Source: Karstenula rhodostoma CBS 690.94
Lineage: Eukaryota > Ascomycota > Dothideomycetes > Pleosporales > Didymosphaeriaceae
DNA length: 64,000 nucleotides
Assembly (NCBI GenBank): GCA_010093485.1
Contig: MU001508.1
Span: 1,130,051 to 1,194,050 of the forward strand
Direction of reading: 5' to 3'
The notes beneath the pieces are model-generated. The model was not told the DNA's origin and did no database searches. It was given only the letters and a program-made list of their open reading frames with translations. Position 1 is the first letter of the stretch. Every line of letters starts with the position of its first letter. Below, in pieces: positions 45,025 through 56,276 of the stretch. A program made the position numbers and the translations under genes.

Positions 45025-47177
45025 ATGCCCACGCAACGGCAACATGGCGGATCGCGACGCGCCCGACTGGCATGCACGGCATGCAATGCCCGTCGCGTCA
45101 AATGTAATGTTGTCAAAAGCCGGCCTTGCCGCAATTGCATCGCTGCCAATGTACTCTGCGAAACACGTGAATCTCAATGCGGAAAACACCCTCGCAAATC
45201 ACAAGTGACGGAACAAACATCCGAGTTCAGGTCGTGTCTAGATTCAATCATGACTCTGAATTATGCTTCTGTGCAAAATAATTCATATCCCAGTCGCGCT
45301 GTGATTAGCTGGATCAGGATCTCGCTGATGCGAGCAGATCACCACTAAATGCAAACACACTGCGCAACCAAAAGGGACTGAAAGCATCCCACGCCCTTGC
45401 CTCGCTGTCAGCATCTCACCAAGACATCGCACAGCAGCTTCTACCGAATCAATCACCAGAAATCGTGGCTGCACAAACAAATGCAGTGCCTGAAAGCCAA
45501 CAAGAATCCTCGGAATGAGTACCTAAGCCAGACAGACACGAAGAAGATGTTTTCCTGGGAATCTACGTCTTTGAGATACTTTACCGATGAATCTGCGTCT
45601 ACCATACCATCATACAAGCGTGCACACCTGCGACATTCAGTTCCCAGCAGCGCTCGTGCGGACTCGCTCATCCCCCAGTGGGAGTCTGAGCGGAGACGCA
45701 CCAGAATGAAAAACCTTCACGAAGATGGCGCGTTTACTCTCTCACCCACTCCAATACGGGAGAAGCTCCTTAAAGCCTATTTCCGCTGGTTCCATCCACA
45801 CTTCCCGATTGTAGACGAGCCGGAGATATGGTCTGACCACAAGAGTGACAGCTTGTCTCCGCTACTGCTCCAAGCAATGCTATTCATCGGCGTGATACAC
45901 TGCGAAGAGTCGATACTGGTAGAGCTTGGATGGGGCAACCGGCACCGAGCAAAATACCAGCTTTACTCCAGAGCCAAGGACATTTACGATGCAGAGTATG
46001 AAACGAAGAAGCTCATTGTCGTTCAAGCTCTATTCCTGATGAGCTTCTGGAGAGCCAGTGCATTGTTGGAAAAAGACGTTCCGCACTGGCTAGGCGCCGT
46101 GATTAGTCTTGCTCAAACAAAGGCCTTTCATCGTTCGGGCTCAGAAAACGAGAATCACTCGACCAAACTTCGGAGGCATCTCTGGTGGGCGATTTATGCC
46201 CGTGAACGCCAATGTAGTTCTGTATTTGGGCTCCCAAATCGAATTCAAGACGACGACTGCGATGTCGAGATGCTATCCGAAGCAGACTTCGAGCTTGCCT
46301 TCGATCTCTCTACTCCGCCTACCAGCGTTGGTGGATACAAGGCTTACACGATTGGTATGACGCAGCTTGCAATCCTACTTGGAAATGTGGTAGATGCAGG
46401 ATATTTGCCCGACCGAACAATGTCCACAGCCGACAGGAGTAGGATCCGAGGATCCCTAGAGCATTGGAAAGAACATCTGGGCTCATCAATACAGCTATCT
46501 AGCTATCCAGACTCTAGCTTCCAGGCTATTATGCTTCACGTAGCGTACAACAACCTGCAAATTCTTCTTCAGTGTTCTGCATTCATCACGGAGGAAGATT
46601 TAGACCCCAGGTTCACGTCATTACTAACCTGTTCAACACACTTTGTATTCACGTTGCACATTTGCGTCGGTCTAATGGTATTACGCAGACTATTGCAGAA
46701 AACCGAGCGAAGCTCTGCCTACTTGGATTACAAGAGCTACAGCGGACTTGGGAGGTGGCGAACTGGGTCAGTCACTGACCCAGGACAAGGGATATCGCTG
46801 ACGCAAACTAGGTGCTGCAACATTTCTTCCAATACCTCGATCGAACTACGGCGGCGCGCCTTGCAATGGGAGCCGATGATGTGGGGATCATGAGCACTGC
46901 ACCGAACGCTCAAAGCCTCAACGCACATGGTGCAAGCACTGTGCCTGCTCGTGGAGAGCCTCAGGTGTTGGAAACCAACGGAGTGACTGTGACGAACTCA
47001 CTGGCACCAAGCGGGGAGCTCAACAATGCTGCCACGCCTTAGTTTTGTACCACAGATGAAGCAAACCATTATCTGTTCTCGCAGATTGAGAGCGACTTCG
47101 CTTTCGGAGAGGGTGGCATGTTAGACTGGAGCCCGGAAGCGGCGTCTCATTTCGCGGGGTTCGATGAGTCCACTTGA
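45025..47177 (+). pseudogene. Decayed CTF1-like Zn2Cys6 transcription factor
   Basis: The N-terminus keeps a complete zinc cluster, ACTACNARRVKCNVVKSRPC followed by RNCIAANVLC. The large regulatory domain (PIREKLLKAYFRWFHPHFPI; KLRRHLWWAIYARERQCSSV; FGLPNRIQDDDCD) is of the cutinase/fatty-acid regulator type. Lesions are several. The frame carrying ASLSASHQDIAQQLLPNQ meets a TGA near 45518. Two bases appear missing at VFLG/ESTSLRYF near 45555. Near 46600 a deletion of perhaps 30-40 codons and a frameshift precede VHVITNLFNTLCIHVAHLRR. The remaining 3' part splices normally (46768 region) into VLQHFFQYLDRTTAARL and ends in FAFGEGGMLDWSPEA at 47177. The combination cannot encode a full regulator. 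Confidence 0.7.
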
Positions 47178-47211
47178 AACGCTCTTGGATCATTTCTATA
47201 GATTACTGCAA

Positions 47212-48159
47212 CTACGAGATGATGTTTCCCTTCATGCTCTGTTTACCGAAACTGTCCCAGATCTCCGTGTTCCACGTATTGCCATCCTTCTTCAATAGTA
47301 TCCGGTACTGCTCGCCCACGTATAAGGGGCTCATGGCTCTGTATGATATCGATGCGGGCAGTGCACCCTCTTCTCCATTCTTCGTAGTATCACGCCAAAG
47401 ATCAAGCATGTTGATCAAATTCAGTGGACCATGAACCACTGCATCGCGATGGCCTTCGACCTCCCTACACCATTCGGGCAGGTAGTGGATCTTGTGCGCA
47501 TTGAACGTCAATGCCGAGAAGCGGAACAGCGAGGTATAAGACTGCCTGGCATCGCGTGTAGCGTCGCCTTCGGGAAACGACTTAGTCTCTGGCAACGGCG
47601 GTGGCGCTTTCGGAGTCGTGATCTCTTTCTGGAACACCCAGTTTCTTCTGTCTACCAGTGCCACGCCTTTCTCATTCTCAAAGGTCTTCTCAACGCCAAC
47701 GACGAGCATCTCGTCGCCGGATTTGAGTTTCTTAGGTTCAGCTGAAAGGAGCTTGGTTGTCTCTTGGACTTCTTGCCCGACGCGGAGAAGTGACGATTCA
47801 TCTTGTGTCCATTGCAGCTCACCACCGGCCCACATACGGCGCGCAAATGGGCTGAGTGGGTTCACTGTTCTATCGGTGCCGTCTAAGCCCAGCTCTGCTT
47901 CCAAGATTGACGGGGTGAAGTAGACTAGATGATAGCCGGGAGGTATTGGCGTTCCGTTCGCTGGTCCTTGCGTTGATGTGCGCGCGCGACCAAGCGTAAT
48001 ATCTAGAAGGTGCAATTGGTTCGCATCCAGCAACTGCTTGCGAACTGAAATCGGTTTGTCGCCGAATCGTGCAAAGATCTCGGAGCAGGCTTCCGAGGCG
48101 GATGCATTGTTCAAGCGTCGCACAGAGGTGGAGAAGCACCGCCGTGCGAATTGGGCCAT
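47212..48159 (-). CDS. MaoC/HTD2-like hydroxyacyl-thioester dehydratase (mesaconyl-C4-CoA hydratase-like)
   Basis: A single intact exon encodes about 315 residues from the Met at 48159; the frame is open upstream to 48240. The N-terminus (MAQFARRCFSTSVRRL) is a good mitochondrial presequence. The N-terminal hot-dog half has the FAS1-like dehydratase pattern (YHLVYFTPSILEAELGLDGT; NPLSPFARRMWAGGELQW). The C-terminal MaoC half has FRFSALTFNAHKIHY followed by REVEGHRDAVVHGPLNLINM, with the hydratase His and Asp. Fungal relatives include mitochondrial HTD2 and mesaconyl-C4-CoA hydratases, which add or remove water on acyl thioesters. It is the only clearly intact gene among the decayed regulators and dehydrogenases between 41 and 49.6 kb, and a housekeeping role would explain its survival. 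Confidence 0.85.
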   Translation of the reverse strand: MAQFARRCFSTSVRRLNNASASEACSEIFARFGDKPISVRKQLLDANQLHLLDITLGRARTSTQGPANGTPIPPGYHLVYFTPSILEAELGLDGTDRTVNPLSPFARRMWAGGELQWTQDESSLLRVGQEVQETTKLLSAEPKKLKSGDEMLVVGVEKTFENEKGVALVDRRNWVFQKEITTPKAPPPLPETKSFPEGDATRDARQSYTSLFRFSALTFNAHKIHYLPEWCREVEGHRDAVVHGPLNLINMLDLWRDTTKNGEEGALPASISYRAMSPLYVGEQYRILLKKDGNTWNTEIWDSFGKQSMKGNIIS

Positions 48160-48699
48160 GTCCGTGTATGCAAATACTAATCTGGTTCTCCTCTGAAATG
48201 ACAGGCTACAAGCCCGATGTCTGATAGTGATTCGAGGCAATGGTGTTGCAGACGATATTCACGTGCTCGATCTCGGTACAGGTGGAGCAACCGACATAGC
48301 CGAAGTAGGAGCTATGCTCGACGCTAAGTTTCCCCGCGGCATCGTTCCATCCTGTGCCTGACGCCGTCTCTCAGCTCTGTCGAAACATTGCAGCGTATCG
48401 TACCCGTGCCTAACAGCTCATCGTCCTTGGTGTACACCAGCGAGATGTATCGCGTTTTGAGCGCGGCGAGGACGTGTCGTAGTATCCCTGTAATACAAGC
48501 TTCCAAACCACCCAAGCGAAACCGCGCCGATTCCAGAAACTTGCGCGTATCAACATGCAGACTGTACCGGCAGCTGTACTAGGGTTCATCCGCGACTTTA
48601 AATCGACTATCAAACATGCAGAGACCATCACGCTCGTTGGCAATCTGACCAAAAGCAGCGCGAACAAGATGCCGACGAGAACAGCGATCTGGAACACAT
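48160..48699. other. Intergenic region, nothing recognised
   Basis: A 63-codon minus-strand ORF at 48324-48515 has protein-like composition but no family could be assigned. It may be more gene debris. Confidence 0.35.
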
Positions 48700-49590
48700 C
48701 AAGACCAAGGCGTTGGTTGTGAAGCAGCCGGAGATGGATTTCGAGATGTAAGATGCGGTCTTGGATAACGTGAGAATGAGGTTGGTGGATATGAAATAAA
48801 GCGGCATACGTGAGTTCCTTCTGGCTCCGCGACAATCGCGACTGATGAGCCCAGGTCATACCGAAATCGTCGTCCAGCAAGGCTACATTCGCGCGCTCGG
48901 TTCCTCCGTTAGGAACAAGTCCCTTCGAACCGGCGATTTCGTCCTACTCTCCTTCGCTACCTGCGCGCCCTACAAGACCTCGCACCCTGCGTGTTGCACG
49001 ACACACGCGAACGTGAACCAGAACGGTGGTCGAATCGCGAAGATGAGCGTTGTGAACGAAATGTGCGTGGTCAAATGCGATCATCCGAATAAAATGGGCA
49101 TATACGCGCAAAGACTTCGGTGCCACACAGTCAACTCGCGTGAGCAGGCTGACATTGTGGAGGCTATCGAGGCTATCGCGAAGGGCGGTGCAGCTTAAGC
49201 CGTTGAATACGCCAGGATAATCAGCGTCATCGAGAACACAGTCGAGTTTCTGGCGCCACTTGGAACCGCTGGCATCGTCGGGTTTCCGCCTACAGGAAAG
49301 ATCATCTCTCTCGATCCGATATCGTTCTTGTTGAAAAACAAGCGACGAAGTGGAGCCATCGAGGCAGAAAGCGACCCGCGGGAGTTAATCCCGAGATCAG
49401 TGAAGCTGCAACGACAAGGCCACTTTCAATCGAGGGGCTATGTCGGGCGTACCCGGTTGAGAAAGTACGGGATGCAATACATGACCTGCATGCTGGCGAG
49501 GTGAGTCACGAATCGATTTGGGAAGATCGTCTGTTGACAAAAACATAGGTAATCAAGCCGGTGATCTGTGGAGCTGAGTCGTTTACAGCA
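48700..49590 (+). pseudogene. Heavily deleted zinc alcohol dehydrogenase (aryl/benzyl type)
   Basis: Fragments of one medium-chain ADH appear in order on the plus strand. The start is KTKALVVKQPEMDFEM, then a TAA, then DAVLDNV and VDMK followed by a second TAA before SGI. Next come GYIRALGSSVRNKSLRTGDF, VLLSFATC and HPACCTTHANVNQNGG. KMSVVNEMCVVKCDHPNKMG, IYA and DIVEAIEAIAKGGA follow, then VIENTVEFLAPLGTAGIVGF, PISFLLKNKRRSGAIE and ELIPRSVKLQRQGHF. A frame-shifted LCRAYPVEKVRDAIHDLHAG closes the series, with a splice to VIKPVICGAES. The segment that should carry the GHE catalytic-zinc motif and the whole glycine-rich NAD site are missing. Both early stops could arise from C-to-T changes or from loss of tyrosine and glutamine codons. 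Confidence 0.8.
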
Positions 49591-50599
49591 ACTCTTGTGT
49601 ATTCATATCTACGGATTTTTCGACGCAGGTCCATATCTGTCTTAGAGCATCAAGAGCTTCTCAGTTCCATGATCTCCAATACTAATCCAAGCCTTGCGCC
49701 TCTCATTCCTTCGACCTGAGCGTGCTTGCGCATACTGGGCTGTGTAACGAATGATGCATGCACATTGTAAACGCCATATTGATCCAACGAGGCTGATTTG
49801 AACACATGATCGGTACGAGTGACGACGTACGCCAGCTTCGTGGAGTGCATGCATTGGTTGTCCATGACGAGGCTGCATATGCAATATTGGCTGACGCGCT
49901 TAGACGATGCCACTCGCAGCTCCGCAGTGTTCAAATGATGAAGTCACTGCTCATGCCCTGCTCAGAAAATAGCCACGGAAAATGGAAGCCGCAACCTAAG
50001 CAGTTGAAACCAAAGTATGCGTACCCGTGAGCGACGTTTTCGTATACAGTGGTCAACCTCACCATTGCAACATCTGCGAGTCAGACTTGTAGAGCCCTGC
50101 GAGGCTGATATCTAGAACCATCACGGTCTCAGCCCTGGCTATTTTGCCGAGCTGCAGCGCGCCTCCCCTCAGTCAAGTGCTTCCGAGGCTCTCTCGCAGT
50201 GGCTCTGTTGGGCTGGCGTTTCGATTGTTTGCAAGTCTGATCGCCTTGTTGCCTTGAGGTGCCTCAAAACACGACGGTTGCCGCTGCCCGAATTAACACG
50301 ACGTGGGCAGCAAATGGTTGCCTAAAGGTTATGAAAGGTAGCCTTCTGCTTCGCAGCGAGCTCAGCCGTTTTCATGCGTATGTGATATCTGGTCAGGCAA
50401 CTGAAGGACGATGGCTGTGTTCGACTGTGCGGCTCTGCGCAGTGGATTCAATATAAAATCAGATGCCGGAAACCGGAGCGAGCATTCCTGTCAACCTCTC
50501 GTCACGATTTGATTTTGTCAGCCAGTCCCTATAAATCCTTCCTCGTGCTTTGGAGTTTTTAGGACACAATCCGAAGGTCCAATTCGTAACCCAAAAACT
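49591..50599. other. Intergenic region upstream of kinase 1
   Basis: About 1 kb with no supportable gene. It contains a TATAAAT box at 50530-50536 upstream of the kinase start. Confidence 0.45.
50530..50536 (+). promoter_or_regulatory. TATA box of kinase 1
   Basis: TATAAAT lies 64-70 bases before the start codon at 50600. A second AT-rich TATAAAA lies near 50452. Confidence 0.45.
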
Positions 50600-52601
50600 A
50601 TGTCTCCAGTGCGATCGCGCGACCAGGGCCCGCAAGTGCCACGGTTTGCTCTGAATGATACTTTGGGGAGCGAGCCAAACGGAAACCTTGACATCCAAAA
50701 TTTGCACAAGAACGACGAGTCCCCCTATGACTACCAACTAGATGATAGCGCCTACGCTGGTAACGACTTGGGGGGGTTGCTCCGAGCGCATAGTATTCAT
50801 CGCCCGGACCAAGGTAATCCAACTGAGTTCTGGTCAGAGAGTCAACTCAAGGGGCTTTTGACACCGTCACGAGTCAAAGAAGCATTCAAATGTCCCAAGC
50901 TTCAGCACCTGGCGATCAGAATAGATAACATAATGGCGAACCACTTCAAAATCCTCGCTATACTTGCCCTTATGGAAAAGCTCAAATACATCGACAAATT
51001 CATAAACAACAAGATATGCGACCAGGACCTGCCTCTAGTCAGATGTACAAGCGGGGACCCGGTGGCATCGAAACTTGCTCTCCCTACGGAACCGGAGCAG
51101 CCACTGAAATTTCTCAACAATTGGAAAATAGATCAACGGGTCGCATTCCTGCGCTGGCAACATTGTGTCACGCCACCTGTTCTAGCTATGGGGCCAGGCG
51201 AAACAGCGAAACATGAGGACTTCCCTCCTCAGACAGTCATGCCTTGGATGTCGACACTCAAGCAAAAGGAGGAGGGAGGCTACTCTCAGGTCTTCGAGGT
51301 AGATGTTCATCCTGATTGTCATGATTTTGAGCCGGTCCTCGAATCATTGTCGGTACGTGCACACCGTTATTTGGAGACTCACTCAACTGCTAATCAAGTC
51401 GGCCTCAGATCCATGGCAAGAACAGATTTGCTATCAAGAAGTTGACCAAAGCGGAAAAGCAAGATGCCAAGGATGTTCTTTTGAACACTGTTAAATTTGA
51501 GAACGAGAGGCAGATGTTAGAACGTTTCAGAGGTCATCCTCATCTGGTCACGCTGTTAATGAGTTGGACTCTGAAAGACGAACATTACTTCTTGTTCCCT
51601 TTCGCCGAATCCGATCTCGATCGCTATTGGACACTTGATACGAACTGGAAGGCCGTATGTTCCTCTGATCCAAATTGTCGTTACGATACCATCCACTGGA
51701 TCTCCAAGCAAATATACATGATGGTAGAGGCCTTGGAGCACATACATAATCTTGACAAGGGTTTGGTGGTCGACAAGAGATTTGGCAGGCACGGCGATCT
51801 GAAGCCGGAAAACGTCCTATGGTATCGTTCTACCAAAGACCCTAAAGGATTCTTCGTTATAGCCGATCTTGGCCTGGCTGCATGTAATTCGGAACATAGT
51901 CGTTCAGGGATTCCCAGTCACACTGTGGCAAGAACTCCGAATTACCGATCACCAGAATGCGATCTCGAAGACGGAAAGATATCCAGATCGTATGACATTT
52001 GGACGCTCGGTTGTCTTCTGCTAGAAATGGTCTGCTGGATCCTTGGGGGTCCTAAATCCAGGATCGACTTCGGTAACGAGCGTACCTCGACATATGTCAC
52101 GGGTAGCCAGTCTGATATCTTTTTTGACGTGGCAGAAAAGGATGATGGAACTGGCCATGTCATGTTCGTAAAAAGAAGCGTAGAGAAGGTAGGCAGAGCG
52201 TGGACACAATTATTCGTCCAGCGCTAAGACTGACAAAGTTGCAGAAAATCGCCGACTTGCACGGACATGAAGCATGTACGGAGTTCCTTCATGCGCTGCT
52301 CGATCTGATAGAGCAACACATGCTGGTGGTCTTGTGTAAAGAGGAAGGTCAAATCAAGGATCGCATTGCATCGAAAGATCTGCTCAAAAAGATTCGAAGC
52401 ATCCACTCCCAAGTGGAGCATTCTCGATCGTACTGTTCGGAGCCCAGTCCCAGGCGACGAGCGCCCATTTATGGAAACCCCGTCAACGCTAAGCTCAGCG
52501 CGACGTATCTGGGAGGCGCGATCCAGCTCCGAAAGCAGAATCGACTAAAGGTCTATTCAGGAGTTCGACCTCGAGCAGCCTTGACGGCAGAGGAATACTA
52601 A
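50600..52601 (+). CDS. Protein kinase 1, with lineage-specific N-terminal domain
   Basis: Three exons (50600-51352, 51409-52188, 52245-52601) encode about 629 residues. The N-terminal 200 residues form a helical domain (ILALMEKLKYIDKFINNKIC and DQDLPLV), shared with the kinase at 56277. The kinase domain has a glycine loop (KEEGGYSQVFEVDVH), the ATP lysine in FAIKKL, and NERQMLERFRGHPHLVTLL for the C-helix region. The catalytic loop is HGDLKPENVLW, with HGD instead of HRD. The metal motif is ADLGLA, with DLG instead of DFG. The activation segment ends in RSPECDLE. After the kinase domain comes a helical, basic C-terminal tail. The first intron lies within the kinase N-lobe at the same place as in kinase 2. 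The changed HRD and DFG motifs may still support catalysis; activity is not proven. Confidence 0.85.
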
Positions 52602-54426
52602 ACCCTCTCATTCGTCTGTTGGTTGGTTCACGGGTAATTCGGCATGTGAACTGTCTGTCTTTTTATTGCAGGAACAAACCGCGTAGTTGGCGTACATGTC
52701 GGGAGATGAGGTGTTGCAGAACATCGACTCAGCGAGTTCTTCGGATGTGTTCGGAGGCAGCCATTCTTCGGGTTTGAGCAAGGTGCTTTCGGCGCCATGT
52801 GGGGATCCCGGAGTCGTGGAAGACAATAGGGAGGCGCCCGTGGGTGCCCGTTGGGAGGGCGCCCGCGAGGAGGAGGGAGTGTTGGGGTGATCGGTGGGGT
52901 GAGTCACGTGTGACCGTGGCTCTGGGATTATCGTCGCCTCAATTTCGGCGCCATAGGAGATGAGAGCACCACAGACATCCATTCTTGGGCCGGCTCCTCT
53001 ATTGTCTCGTGCGTAGCCATCAAATTTGAGACCCAAGAATATCCGGTACTGCTCATTTCGTAGTTTACATCTATTGTAGTTGGATAATGATCGTTGTAGC
53101 ACCGGGTTAGATTGCTAGAGCGTCTGCATAATTCACTAACTTGACAAGCTGGGTGATCGGGCCGCCAAAACACTACACGCTGACCATGCGACTATTCGTA
53201 GTGTGAGAACTCTACCGTTTCTCTCATCGAATCGATCTCAGCCTGCAATCATTCTTCAGCATCAAATGCATAGATTTGACATGGCTGTATCATTTACCTG
53301 GTACAAGCCACGAGGAAGTGTGCACTGGAAATGACCACGAGTGTACTAAACGCTGGATTAGTGATGTTCAAAGCGCAAATTGCCGTTGGCATGTGCTTAC
53401 TTTGACTATCGCGTTTCCTCGCCCGAAAACACTTGCAAGGTACGCCTCTACTTGCGGTTGCACGTCGTATCTGGCCTTGATGACAGCGATCTTCATGGCG
53501 GAGGGCGAGCGAGCTTTCGTGATAGGGAAAGGATGCTATATAACAAGCGAAAGTGTGGGAAATACAATTTTTAGAAGCGATCCAAGGGAGGGTACTAATG
53601 GTCGGACGAAAACAAATCTTCTCTGTGTCGCAATACGCCTGGCATGTGCCCCACTGTCGCAAGGCTGAAATCGCGACGTGGTGCGAGCGAGAACGAGACC
53701 GCCAGGTGCGCTGTCTGCCCAGGTGCGGGTAGGCGCATATGTGTTATCCACAACAGGGAAAATAAGTACACAAAGACCCTCACCGGCGCCGCTTCATTTA
53801 TCTAGTGCACCGCATAGGCAGTGACACGATGCAAGACTTGCTTGCCGTGTCAGTCGACCAGGGCTGACACCGGTGAGCCTGGCTCGGTTAGCTGAACGCC
53901 TGCAGCTGCGGTCGACTTGTCATACCGGAAAACGACAAGATTGAAAGGCCTGCATCTCCCTTCACGTCCACGTAGTTTTCACCGACGTTGGCCGTATCCA
54001 CATCATCAAACATCGGGCAAATACTCCATGGATTGGCCCAGAGATTCTGCTTATTTGAGCGGGAATGAGTCGGCGTTGAAGAACGTGTTCAAGTACAGTT
54101 TTTCACCGTCTGTTGCTGTTCGGATTCTACAGAGCAACGCCGTAAATAAACCCCAAATTTCAGCGCTATTCCAAGATTAACCTTGCGTAGTATGAACCAA
54201 GAGTGTCTGTTATTGCGACGGACAAAGAATGGGAGGAATGGGCAGAAGAGGTATGGTTTATACTCCACTGGGAATCAAGATCATTGACAGTAGCCTAGAT
54301 CAATTATGAAGATCGGGGCCTTGTGCTTATGTATGTTTGTTCTCCGAAACGCACGAGTTCATCGTCGCATAGGATCTGACAGTTACAAATTTAAGCCTAG
54401 CAACTCGAGTGGGCTGCCAGGCAACG
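52602..54426. other. Intergenic region with R3b and possible 5' exons of the CorA-like gene
   Basis: Contains R3 copy b (52797-52896), overlapped by a 164-codon minus-strand ORF that I do not trust. Around 54194-54250 a short coding-like piece (RVSVIATDKEWEEWAEE, then GTATGG) may be an upstream exon of the CorA-like gene, but it could not be joined in frame. Confidence 0.45.
52797..52896 (+). repeat. Dispersed repeat R3, copy b (longest)
   Basis: Runs from TGTGGGGATCCCGGAGTCGT through AATAGGGAGGCGCCC and GAGGGCGCCCGCGAGGAGG to GGGGTGATCGGTGG. It includes the pair of GGCGCCCG words that bracket the segment missing in R3a. Confidence 0.7.
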
Positions 54427-56168
54427 ATGGGCATGGAAACACAGTCCATATCTATTCATGATTTCTTAAGTCAGGCACATAAATCTTTAACGACACCATT
54501 CGATATACGTCGAACGCAGATATTATCACCATTGGCGGAAAAGCCACAGATCGAGGAGCAACCGAGATTTCGAGGTGTTCGTACTGTACCTTTCGCGCAA
54601 GCCACCTTCGAGTTTCTTGCAAACAAAATGCGAACCCACGAATCGATCACCCGTACCATCAGTCGTTCCGATGTCGCGACTTTCGCATTTGATAAAGTAC
54701 ACATGCACAAACCAGCCCTGGGTAACCTACCCCTGCCTCAAAATAGCATTCGCAGACTTATAATTATTCTAGTGTACAGCTGTCGTACGTCAAACGCATG
54801 GAATATGGACCTAGCTCTCTCGCAAACACATTATCCACAAGCTGGGTTGTCCCTTTCCATCTTATACGGATGCGATCTTTCCACTAATAGAGAGGTACTA
54901 AGACGATTAAGTGTCATTGCGGAAGAGGCGGCACATCCGATGATTATGCCCGGCATACTCGCTGAAATCGAACTAGGAAGACAGATTCCGATTGTAGAGG
55001 CCGAAATCATTTCTGTGGAAACAAAAATACTGGAACTAGATTCCGCGGTCACGTCTTACACAGATTCGGCATCTCCGGTATCTCTACAGAAACGGATCGA
55101 CAAACGAAGTGCATGGTTAGATCTTGCATATTTGCGGAACTCCCTAATCAACTGGAACGCCCAATTAGTCAAAATGGCAGATCATACTGACGAGATGGAA
55201 GCTGCAAGTCGGAGAGATATACAACATTCTCAGATAACGCCGCGCGCTCAGGTGGAATGTGCAACACCCACTTCTTATGCCCCGTACTCGCTGCCCTCTG
55301 GGAAACCCACCTCGACCGAAACCAAGATGGATGTACACAATCTAGCGGGTGAGAAGCCCTCGCTTGATACTTCCGCGTCAGGGCGACGTGATAGCGAGAT
55401 TTGCCAAAAACCCAATGGCCGTGGCCTGAGTTATTCCAGCTCAAAACACGCAGACAAATTGGCCCCAAAAAACCCGGAAGGGGGTTTTATGACGAACACC
55501 CAGCTCGTCTTGAAAGAAAAGATGCTGCCAAACTCCGGAACATCTGATATGGGAAACTGTGGAGGTATGCTTAGGGAAAGCCGTGGTTATCACTCTTCAC
55601 AAACCGTCCGTGATGATGATGATGAGAATGCAGTAGAAGAAATTGGAGATAAGATAAAACGAAGATTACTATCTCTACAGGGAGAATTTGTAGAAATGAT
55701 CCAAAGCTGTAGCATGCGGCTAGAGGGTATGGCCATGGCGACGCAATGGGTATTGCAAATGGGGTCCCTATGACGAAATCCGCTAACATGATACAGTCTC
55801 ACAGTGAGACCAACGTTGAGATTGCATCCGCAACACGCCAAGATTCCAGAATCATGAAGTCTATTTCTCTCGTCACAATGGTCTTTCTGCCTGGCACTTT
55901 CTTCGCGGTAAAGATACGAGCTACAACGCATCTGCATATGCTAATGACCAACTAGACGGTATTTTCGATGACCTTCTTCGACTGGTCTGGCGATTCGACG
56001 TCTGGGAGCAAGGCGCGAGTTTCCAGCTATGTTTGGATATATGTTGTCATTACAGCCTTCTTCACCGCGGTCACTGTAGCAGCATGGTATTATCTTGTAA
56101 TACTACGACGGAGGTTCAAGGTCATGAAACTAATAAACTCGTATGTATATCATCAAGGTAATGTTTGA
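54427..56168 (+). CDS. CorA-like membrane protein (5' end may be incomplete)
   Basis: Three exons (54427-55749, 55797-55907, 55956-56168) join in frame to about 548 residues. The soluble N-terminal region (about 420 residues) is helical and contains FRGVRTVPFAQATFEFLANK and a long coiled-coil-like stretch (IVEAEIISVETKILELDSAV). The C-terminus has the fungal CorA-like signature: ATQWSHSETNVEIASATRQD, then SRIMKSISLVTMVFLPGTFF, then ATVFSMTFFDW at the first membrane helix, then YVWIYVVITAFFTAVTVAA. The GMN motif that defines Mg2+-selective CorA channels is absent. The exact C-terminus is open: GTATGT at 56152 could splice to 56246 for a shorter ending. It lies between two paralogous kinases. 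Confidence 0.75.
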
Positions 56169-56276
56169 AGCCCCCTGGACAGACAGCTGTTTGGATCATA
56201 ATAATAATGGACATTGATAAGACATTATATCTGAACTATTAACAGGATACAATGAAAGGAACTAGTGAGCGAATGT

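Noticed and set aside
46990..47045. In-frame TAG near 47041 as a further lesion in the CTF1-like pseudogene
   Set aside because: A GT...AG intron from about 46967 to the TAG itself would remove it in phase, so it is not counted as evidence of decay.
52608..53102. 164-codon minus-strand ORF downstream of kinase 1
   Set aside because: It runs through dispersed repeat R3b, has a Ser/Pro-rich low-complexity middle and no homology I can name.
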